Source of the DNA: Hwangdonia lutea
GTDB lineage: Bacteria; Bacteroidota; Bacteroidia; Flavobacteriales; Flavobacteriaceae
Reading direction: 5' to 3'
Length of the DNA: 64,000 bases
NCBI RefSeq assembly: GCF_032814565.1
Contig: NZ_CP136521.1
Span: forward strand, 558,001-622,000
Below are positions 57,369 through 64,000 of this stretch, in pieces. The position numbers and the translations under genes are program-made. The notes beneath the pieces are model-generated. The model was not told the origin of the DNA and ran no database searches. It saw nothing but the letters and a program-made list of their open reading frames with translations. Position 1 is the first letter of the stretch; every line of letters starts with the position of its first letter.

Positions 57369-60086
57369 TTAAATTTTTATGGTTCTTAATCTCAAGGCAT
57401 TTCCAATCACTGACACCGAGCTAAAACTCATGGCTAAGGCCGCAATCATTGGCGATAGTAACAACCCAAAAACCGGGAATAATACACCTGCTGCTACGGG
57501 TACGCCTAGTGTGTTGTAAATCATGGCGAAAAATAGATTTTGCTTGATGTTTTTCATCACGCCATGACTCAAGTTTTTAGCTTTTACAATACCGTGTAAA
57601 TCCCCTTTAACCAATGTAATCATAGCACTTTCAATGGCCACATCGGTTCCTGTGCCCATTGCAATGCCCACATCACTTTTTGCTAATGCCGGTGCATCGT
57701 TTATTCCGTCTCCCGCCATGGCCACTACTTTGCCGTTTTCTTGTAGTTTTTCCACTTCTTTTAATTTGTCTTCTGGAAGCATACTGGCTTTAAAATCGGC
57801 AAGATTTAATTCGGTTGCAACTGCTTGTGCTGTATTGTGATTATCGCCTGTAAGCATGATTACATCGATGCCTTTATTTTGAAGCTGTTTAATAGCCATG
57901 GCACTTGTTTCTTTTATTTTATCGCCAATGACTACATAACCAATAACAGCTTTATCGATGGCTAAATAGGACACCGTTTTGCCTTGTTTTTGATAGGTTT
58001 TAGCTTCGTCTTCCATGTCTGCAGAAATTTCAGCTTTTGCATAATCCATCATTTCCGGATTTCCCAATGCTACGCTTTTAGCGTTTACTTTCCCTTCAAC
58101 ACCTTTTCCTGTTACAGCATTAAATCCTTCAGATTTTAAGACTTCCGCTTTCTGTTTTTTTCCATATTTAACGGTGGCTTCGGCCAGTGGATGTTCCGAA
58201 TTGCTATTTAAAGACACGATATATTGCAGGACCTCAGCTTCGGTAAAATTAGAATCAAAGGCACCCACTTTTTCTACCGTTGGTTTGCCTTCGGTAATGG
58301 TTCCTGTTTTGTCCACAATTAGAGTATCTACTTTGTCCATTTTCTCTAAGGCTTCTGCATTTTTAATCAGTACGCCATTTTGAGCGCCTTTACCAACACC
58401 AACCATAACCGACATTGGTGTTGCCAAACCTAGCGCACACGGACAAGCAATAATTAATACCGCAATAGCATTCACAAAGGCATACACATAAACCGGTTCT
58501 GGTCCCCAAATGGCCCAAACCACAAAGGTTATTACAGAAATAAGCACCACAGCCGGCACAAAATAACCGGATACTTTATCGGCTAGATTTTGAATGGGCG
58601 CACGACTTCTACTAGCATCGTTTACCATGTGGATAATTTGAGAAAGTAAGGTATCGCTCCCCACTTTTTCGGCTTTCATCAAAAACACTTGATTCCCGTT
58701 TATGGTACCACTACTTACTTTATCACCGACCGCTTTGTTTACTGGGATTGGTTCTCCGGTAATCATGGATTCGTCGATGGTGGTTTCGCCTTCGGTTATC
58801 GAGCCATCCACAGGAATTTTATCGCCTGGTTTTACTTTCAGAATATCACCTAAAACAATCTTATCGATACTCACTTCAACATCTTCACCATCAACAATTT
58901 TAACAGCTTTATTTGGTGCTAATTTTAACAGCTCTTTTACTGCCGAATTGGTTTTACTGTGTGCTCTCGCTTCTAACAATTGCCCTAAAAGCACCAATGT
59001 TAAAATTACGGTTGCTGCTTCAAAATACACATGAACAGCACCCGATTCGGATAAGAATTGCTCCGGGAAAATATCTGGAAAAAACATACCAAATACACTA
59101 AATAACCACGCCACACCGGCACCAATGCCAATAAGGGTAAACATGTTTAAATTCCAGGTTTTGATACTTTTATAGGCACGCTCAAAGAACATCCAAGTGG
59201 CATAAAACACCACAGGAATAGATAATACAAACTGAATCCAATTCCAGTTTTTTTGATGCATTAGCTCAAATAATGGATTGTTGGTCAGCATTTCACTCAT
59301 AGCGATGATAAAAATGGGTATCGTGAATATAGATGCTATCCAGAATTTCTTCAACAGCTTTTTATAGGTTTTCTCTTCTGAAGACAAATCTGGTTCCATA
59401 GGGACTAAATCCATGCCACAAATGGGGCAAGCCCCCGCTTCATCTTTTACTACTTCGGGATGCATTGGGCAGGTCCATTGCTCAGAATGGGCAGTTGACA
59501 AGTTTTGCTCTTCTACCAAATCCATACCACAAACAGGGCAATCGCCAGCTTGGTCGTAGGTTTTATCGCCTTCGCAATGCATGGGGCAGTAAAAGGTTCC
59601 TGTGCCTTTACCTTTAGGTTTTTCAGCCTTAGTTTCGTGTTTTGGTTTTTCTCCGTGTTTATGAATGCTATAAGTGTCACTGTCGTTTTTTAAAGCCTTT
59701 TGAAATGTTTCAATAGGAATATGTGATGCCATTTCAATGGTAGCTTCTGCTTTTTCTAAATTGACTGTAGCTTTTGAAACCCCTTCAACTTTTGAAAGTA
59801 TGTCTTCAACATGACTTCGACAACCATTACAGGTCATGCCATGTATGTGATATACATGTACCATCTCACCTTTCTTTAACTTATGAATTGAATAGTTATC
59901 ACCATCATTCTTCAACGCCTTTTGAAGTGTTTCAATAGGAATATGCGATGCCATTTCAATGGTAGCTTCTGCTTTTTCTAAATTTACAGTTGCTTTTGAA
60001 ACACCTTCCACTTTTGAAAGTATGTCTTCAACATGACTGCGACAACCGTTGCAGGTCATTCCGTGTATATGGTATGTGTGTGTCAT
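57369..60086 (-). CDS. copA: Cu(I)-exporting P1B-type ATPase with duplicated HMA and two metal-binding motifs
   Basis: A 905-residue pump that moves Cu(I) from the cytoplasm across the inner membrane. Two N-terminal HMA domains (metal Cys12/15 and Cys86/89, both in HGMTCNGC) are almost identical copies. Two CPMH...CPxCGMDL heavy-metal-binding motifs follow (about 168-195 and 208-236). The core has the transport motif Cys548-Pro549-Cys550 (IIACPCALGLATP), phosphorylated Asp592 in DKTGTITEG, the HP nucleotide-binding motif (SEHPLAEA), TGEP, and GDGINDAPALA. CPC points to Cu(I)/Ag(I). Its start follows the cusC-type stop by 2 bp. It sits inside an RND operon, so one transcript supplies both inner-membrane and trans-envelope export. 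Confidence 0.95.
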   Translation of the reverse strand: MTHTYHIHGMTCNGCRSHVEDILSKVEGVSKATVNLEKAEATIEMASHIPIETLQKALKNDGDNYSIHKLKKGEMVHVYHIHGMTCNGCRSHVEDILSKVEGVSKATVNLEKAEATIEMASHIPIETFQKALKNDSDTYSIHKHGEKPKHETKAEKPKGKGTGTFYCPMHCEGDKTYDQAGDCPVCGMDLVEEQNLSTAHSEQWTCPMHPEVVKDEAGACPICGMDLVPMEPDLSSEEKTYKKLLKKFWIASIFTIPIFIIAMSEMLTNNPLFELMHQKNWNWIQFVLSIPVVFYATWMFFERAYKSIKTWNLNMFTLIGIGAGVAWLFSVFGMFFPDIFPEQFLSESGAVHVYFEAATVILTLVLLGQLLEARAHSKTNSAVKELLKLAPNKAVKIVDGEDVEVSIDKIVLGDILKVKPGDKIPVDGSITEGETTIDESMITGEPIPVNKAVGDKVSSGTINGNQVFLMKAEKVGSDTLLSQIIHMVNDASRSRAPIQNLADKVSGYFVPAVVLISVITFVVWAIWGPEPVYVYAFVNAIAVLIIACPCALGLATPMSVMVGVGKGAQNGVLIKNAEALEKMDKVDTLIVDKTGTITEGKPTVEKVGAFDSNFTEAEVLQYIVSLNSNSEHPLAEATVKYGKKQKAEVLKSEGFNAVTGKGVEGKVNAKSVALGNPEMMDYAKAEISADMEDEAKTYQKQGKTVSYLAIDKAVIGYVVIGDKIKETSAMAIKQLQNKGIDVIMLTGDNHNTAQAVATELNLADFKASMLPEDKLKEVEKLQENGKVVAMAGDGINDAPALAKSDVGIAMGTGTDVAIESAMITLVKGDLHGIVKAKNLSHGVMKNIKQNLFFAMIYNTLGVPVAAGVLFPVFGLLLSPMIAALAMSFSSVSVIGNALRLRTIKI
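59650..60083 (-). repeat. Tandem duplication of the HMA domain in copA, period 222 bp
   Basis: The coding DNA of the two HMA domains repeats with a 74-codon period. The protein copies differ at only a few places (LQKALKNDGDN versus FQKALKNDSDT), and long DNA stretches such as ACTTTTGAAAGTATGTCTTC occur in both, so the duplication is recent. Confidence 0.85.
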
Positions 60087-60088
60087 TT

Positions 60089-61318
60089 TTAATTGCTTAA
60101 ATAGTTAATAATTGTCGATTGCACATAATAGTTTTTAACCGACTCTACTTGGTTCATTTGGAATTTTAATTGCAATTCCTGAATATCTAAAACATCATTA
60201 AAATCAATGGTTCCGGTTTCGTAACTTTTAATTAAAATGGTTTCGGCATCTTTAGCCTGTTTTAGGTTTTTCTCTTGCGTTTTAAATTTAATCCGCGACT
60301 GATTACGCTGTGAAATGGCTTTTGATAATTCCGATTTCAACATATTAAAACGTTGTTCTTTTTCCGATTGAATTTCCTGTTTCCGTAACTCGTTTTGTTT
60401 GGTCTTCGATTTATACTTTTTATTGAAAATAGGTATAGAAACCGACAACATGGGCATTACCATATCTTTATACGAACTGGTTATCATGGGATGATTTTCT
60501 TGATTAATGTATTCCACACCTAAACCAATCATCGGGCCACTTTCTTTTTGATTTAACAATTCTGACTGTTCTACAGATTGATACAATTTATCAAATTTTA
60601 ATAATTCTGGATTTACCGAAAGGCTATCATAGCTATAAAAATTATCGTTTTCTGGAATTTCCATGGCAGAAACTACAGACACATCTACATCATAATCCCG
60701 ATTCATGGCACTATTTAAAGCCGCTTGAATGCCTTTGTATTGCTGAACTAACACGTCTTTTTCTTGTTGTAATTCATTCTGCCTAATCTGTAATCGCAAA
60801 ACATCTACTGCCGATGCTTTGCTTACTTCCAAAGAGGTGAGCGCCAGTTGTTCATACGATTGTAAAAGCGCTATATTCTTACCCAGCACGTTCTGTTTCG
60901 CTTGAATTTCGTAAAGTTGGTAATAGAATTGCGATACCGAAAGCACTAATTTTCGTTTAGCAATTGTTATTTCAATATACTGTGCATCGGCCATCGATGT
61001 TGCATAGTTTTCTCTGGCTGTTATGGTACCAAACCACGGTAACATTTGCATAACCGAAACTCGGAATCGCTCCATGGGCATATCCATTTCTGGTGCAATA
61101 GCCATGGCTCCCAAATTAAACTCGGTATTTGGTAAACTGCTGGCTTCGTTTACTTTTTCGGAAGCAATTTTATGCTGAAAATCGAACTTTTGAATTTCAG
61201 GATTATTCTCTAATGCTTCATGTATCAATGTTTCCAATTCTTGAGCATTTCCTTTAAGAACAAAGAGAAAAGAACCAAGAATCAAGACTGCTTTTAAAGA
61301 TACTTTTAAATATTTCAT
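60089..61318 (-). CDS. cusC: CusC/TolC-type outer-membrane efflux protein
   Basis: A 409-residue protein with a signal peptide (1-25, ILGSFLFVLKGNAQ) and two long coiled-coil TolC-family OEP repeats (about 30-215 and 225-409). The internal QRNQSRIKFKTQEKNLKQAK and DAETILIKSYETGTIDFNDV, LDIQELQL segments are typical of this family. It forms the outer-membrane exit duct for the RND pump. Its ATG overlaps the cusA-type stop by 4 bp (ATGA), showing coupling with the pump gene. It is somewhat shorter than E. coli CusC and lacks a lipobox. Confidence 0.9.
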   Translation of the reverse strand: MKYLKVSLKAVLILGSFLFVLKGNAQELETLIHEALENNPEIQKFDFQHKIASEKVNEASSLPNTEFNLGAMAIAPEMDMPMERFRVSVMQMLPWFGTITARENYATSMADAQYIEITIAKRKLVLSVSQFYYQLYEIQAKQNVLGKNIALLQSYEQLALTSLEVSKASAVDVLRLQIRQNELQQEKDVLVQQYKGIQAALNSAMNRDYDVDVSVVSAMEIPENDNFYSYDSLSVNPELLKFDKLYQSVEQSELLNQKESGPMIGLGVEYINQENHPMITSSYKDMVMPMLSVSIPIFNKKYKSKTKQNELRKQEIQSEKEQRFNMLKSELSKAISQRNQSRIKFKTQEKNLKQAKDAETILIKSYETGTIDFNDVLDIQELQLKFQMNQVESVKNYYVQSTIINYLSN

Positions 61319-64000
61319 TTTACTGTTCTTTTAAGTTGAAACTCCGCTCTCCAGCTATATAAAACTGGAACTACAAACAAGGTGATTAAGGCGATGAGCA
61401 TGCCTCCAAAACTTGGGATTGCCATCGGAATCATAATGTCGCTTCCTCGTCCTGTGGATGTTAAAATGGGCAATAACGCTAAAATGGTGGTTGCAGTGGT
61501 CATCAAACACGGTCTGATTCGTTTTTCACCAGCTTCAACAATTGATGCTCTAATTTCCTGCCTATTTTCTGGTGTATTTCTACGGAAGGTTTGTGTTAAA
61601 TAGGTTGCCATAACCACGCCATCATCGGTTGCAATTCCGAAAAGTGCAATAAACCCAACCCAAACGGCAACACTTAAATTAATAGGATGCATTTGAAACA
61701 GGTCTCGCATGTTTTCGCCAAAAAAGCTGAAGTTTAAAAACCAATCTTGACCATAAAGCCAAATCATTAAAAACCCACCTGCAAAAGCAACTGCAATTCC
61801 TGTAAACACCATTAATGATGTTGTTACGGAACGGAATTGAAAGTACAAAATCAAGAAAATTATTGCTAATGCCAATGGCACCACAATGGATAAGGTTTTT
61901 TCGGCCCTTATTTGATTTTCATAGGTTCCGGTAAATTGGTAGTTGATGCCTTTTGGCACAATGAGTTCTCCGGAATCTATTTTACTTTGTATCAAAGCCT
62001 GTGCATTTTCAACCACGGTAACTTCTGCAAAGCCATCCAATTTATCAAAAAGCACATAACCCACTAAAAAGGTGTCTTCACTTTTAATTACTTGTGGTCC
62101 TTGCTCATAACGAATGCTTGCCAGTGCGCTTAACGGTACCGGACTACCTTTTTCAACAGGAATATAAATTTGTTCCAAATCGGAAGGGTCTCCTCGCAGC
62201 TCCCGTGGATAGCGCACACGAACCCCGTAACGCTCCCTGCCTTCAACGGTTTGCGTGATTACCATGCCACCAACAGCAACCTTTATTACATTTTGAACCT
62301 CTTGAATCGTTATACCATATCTGGCAATTTTCTCTCTATCGATATCTATTAACAAATATGGCTTTCCTACTATGCGGTCTGCAAAAACAGCCTCCTGTTT
62401 TACCCCTTCGGCATGTTTTAATATGTCTTCTAATTCTACTCCAAAGGCCTCTATTTGTTTTAAATCTTGCCCTTTTACTTTAATTCCCATGGGGGCGCGC
62501 ATGCCCGTTTGAAGCATCACCAATCGGGTTTCAATAGGTTGTAGTTTAGGCGCGGAAGTAACTCCGGGTAATTTGGTGACTTTTACAATTTCGTTCCAAA
62601 TATCGTCAGGCGATTTAATTTCTGGTCGCCAATTGCGGTAGAATTCACCGTCGTTGTCTTTAATTAATTGAGATTGTTTGATGGAATTTCCAGAAGCGAT
62701 GTAACGTGTTGTTTTGTCATTCTGAACATCGTGAAGAATCCCATTGTGAGATTCCTCGTCACTCGTACCTCGTTCTGTCGGAATGACATTCGTATTCAAC
62801 TCAAACAAGCCATCAGCATTAACTTTAAAGCGTTGACGTTCCCCGTTGTCATTGAGCATGTATTCCGGTTTATACTGAATGATGTTTTCATACATTGATA
62901 ATGGCGCAGGATCTAAAGCCGATTCGGTTCTACCTGCTTTACCAACTACAGTTTCAATTTCTGGAATACTGGCAACTGCCATATCCAATTGCTGTAAAAC
63001 GCGTTTATTTTCTTCAACACCAGAATGCGGCATCGAGGTTGGCATCAATAAAAACGAGCCTTCGTTTAAAGAGGGCATAAACTCTTTTCCTGTATTTTTC
63101 ATAATGAAAAAGCCAGCAATCACAATAGCTGTTGGAATAGACAAGAACAACAACTTGTTGTTTAAACACCATTTTAAAATTCGTGTATAAAATTTTATGA
63201 ATAAGGAAAATACGCCCAATATCCCAAAACAAATAACGCCAACAAAAATGAGATTCCAGAAAATGCTTTTATCAACCCCTAAAGGTCGCCAATATTCTGC
63301 CAAAAGAAATACAATAGCTGCTGCAGAAATTATGATATTTATAAGATTTGCTCGCTTCGCATTAATTTTTTCTTGAGCTTTTAAAACGCCGGTAACACCA
63401 AAAGCCATCAAAATAATTCCTAGCCAATAGCCGTAAATTAAGCCTATTATTCCTGCTACTATTAAGGCTCCGTTTATAAGGAAACTAAAGCTTTTTTTAA
63501 TGCTTTTTCTTCGGAATAAAAACGCAGCAAAGGGTGGAATTAAAAACAAGGCCACCATAATGGAAGCGATTAGCGCAAAGGTTTTTGTAAAAGCTAATGG
63601 GCGGAATAATTTGCCTTCGGCACCAATCATGGTAAAAACAGGAATAAAGCTGATAATTGTTGTCATTACTGCAGTTACAATGGCACCAGATACTTCGGCT
63701 GTAGCGTTGTAAACGACGGTATTTATGGATTCTTTACCATCGTCCTCATCCAAATGCCTAATGATGTTTTCAGAGAGAATAACCCCAACATCGACCATGG
63801 TTCCAATAGCAATCGCAATTCCAGAAAGTGCGACGATATTAGCATCTACATTAAAGAGTTTCATGGCGATAAACACCATTAAAACGGCGACGGGTAACAG
63901 GCCTGAAATTAAAATGGAAGCCCGAAGATTGAATACCATAATGATAATCACCAAAATAGTAATTAAAACCTCCAAAGTTAAGGCTTCATTTAAAGTGCCT
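61315..64000 (-). CDS. cusA: CusA-type heavy-metal RND efflux pump, N-terminus cut by window edge
   Basis: At least 895 residues; the frame runs open to the window edge (it reads GTLNEALTLEVLITILV there), so the gene starts outside the window and about 130-150 residues or more are missing. The TTG at 63975 is internal. RND signatures include a proton-relay Asp segment (AIAIGTMVDVGVILSENIIR), a QTGMRAPMGIKVKG block with Met residues of the CusA copper path, IATDDGVVMATYL, and twelve-helix topology. It exports Cu(I)/Ag(I) from the periplasm or cytoplasm through CusB and CusC. An in-frame 74-bp palindromic element lies in the periplasmic linker at 62715-62788. Confidence 0.93.
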   Translation of the reverse strand, partial: GTLNEALTLEVLITILVIIIMVFNLRASILISGLLPVAVLMVFIAMKLFNVDANIVALSGIAIAIGTMVDVGVILSENIIRHLDEDDGKESINTVVYNATAEVSGAIVTAVMTTIISFIPVFTMIGAEGKLFRPLAFTKTFALIASIMVALFLIPPFAAFLFRRKSIKKSFSFLINGALIVAGIIGLIYGYWLGIILMAFGVTGVLKAQEKINAKRANLINIIISAAAIVFLLAEYWRPLGVDKSIFWNLIFVGVICFGILGVFSLFIKFYTRILKWCLNNKLLFLSIPTAIVIAGFFIMKNTGKEFMPSLNEGSFLLMPTSMPHSGVEENKRVLQQLDMAVASIPEIETVVGKAGRTESALDPAPLSMYENIIQYKPEYMLNDNGERQRFKVNADGLFELNTNVIPTERGTSDEESHNGILHDVQNDKTTRYIASGNSIKQSQLIKDNDGEFYRNWRPEIKSPDDIWNEIVKVTKLPGVTSAPKLQPIETRLVMLQTGMRAPMGIKVKGQDLKQIEAFGVELEDILKHAEGVKQEAVFADRIVGKPYLLIDIDREKIARYGITIQEVQNVIKVAVGGMVITQTVEGRERYGVRVRYPRELRGDPSDLEQIYIPVEKGSPVPLSALASIRYEQGPQVIKSEDTFLVGYVLFDKLDGFAEVTVVENAQALIQSKIDSGELIVPKGINYQFTGTYENQIRAEKTLSIVVPLALAIIFLILYFQFRSVTTSLMVFTGIAVAFAGGFLMIWLYGQDWFLNFSFFGENMRDLFQMHPINLSVAVWVGFIALFGIATDDGVVMATYLTQTFRRNTPENRQEIRASIVEAGEKRIRPCLMTTATTILALLPILTSTGRGSDIMIPMAIPSFGGMLIALITLFVVPVLYSWRAEFQLKRTVK
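62715..62788. repeat. Palindromic repeat element inserted in frame inside cusA (74 bp)
   Basis: The ends TGTCATTC (62715-62722) and GAATGACA (62781-62788) are perfect inverted repeats, and the inside has a second inverted pair, GAATCCCA and TGAGATTC. The element is read as codons of the pump (about 25 residues, VIPTERGTSDEESHNGILHD and VQNDK) without a stop. The flanking protein is well conserved, but this stretch is not a typical CusA sequence. Confidence 0.75.

Noticed and set aside
63973-63975. TTG at 63975 as the start of the RND pump
   Set aside because: The frame stays open to the window edge and still reads as CusA-type sequence upstream of it, so the TTG is an internal Leu codon and the gene is partial.

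Overview
The window looks like a chromosomal segment of a Bacteroidota bacterium, most likely family Flavobacteriaceae. The evidence is two SusC/SusD pairs, a hybrid two-component (HTCS) regulator, a C-terminal type IX secretion sorting domain, many lipoproteins with the C-S/N/D-D/E start typical of the phylum, AT-rich DNA, and promoter-like sites of the Bacteroidota form (TTTG ... TAnnTTTG). No rRNA, tRNA, CRISPR array, transposase or phage gene was seen.

Region 1 (1-20.2 kb) is a polysaccharide utilization locus. On the minus strand lie SusC, SusD, two surface-glycan-binding-type lipoproteins (DUF4959/5126/5000-like, and DUF4998-like with two tandem F5/8 C modules), a large secreted BNR/PKD/F5-8/TSP3 protein, a two-domain Fn3 lipoprotein and a propeller-like exported protein cut by the window edge. 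The only recognisable enzyme is a Tat-exported GH109-type Gfo/Idh/MocA protein. A divergent HTCS regulator borders it. A GalNAc-containing glycan is the best guess for the substrate.

Region 2 (20.3-26.9 kb) has an FKBP-type peptidyl-prolyl isomerase lipoprotein, a LysR regulator and a divergent hutHUI histidine-degradation operon. Region 3 (26.9-35 kb) has a palindromic repeat, three lipoproteins (one a seven-repeat propeller), then a tight operon of an ECF sigma factor, a membrane TPR protein resembling an anti-sigma factor, and an exported TPR-CHAT protease-like protein.

Region 4 (35-53.5 kb) is a second, unusual PUL. A minus-strand operon encodes a GH63-like alpha-glucosidase lipoprotein, a triple fusion (hydroxylysine/ethanolamine-type kinase, M23 domain, PLP phospho-lyase) and a GH2 beta-galactosidase lipoprotein. 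A membrane-spanning TPR-LuxR regulator, SusC/SusD and an FG-GAP/UnbV lipoprotein follow on the plus strand. An 18-bp operator-like sequence is found upstream of both halves at nearly the same distance from a promoter-like site. The enzyme set matches, step by step, what would be needed to take apart the collagen-type glycan Glc-alpha-Gal-beta-hydroxylysine; this is the most interesting hypothesis in the window.

Region 5 (53.5-64 kb) is a copper efflux operon on the minus strand: CusA-type RND pump (cut by the window edge), CusC-type channel, CopA-type ATPase, PepSY and DUF305 membrane proteins, CusB-type adaptor and an HMA lipoprotein. The pump gene carries an in-frame palindromic repeat element in a linker, and a large nested palindrome follows the operon.
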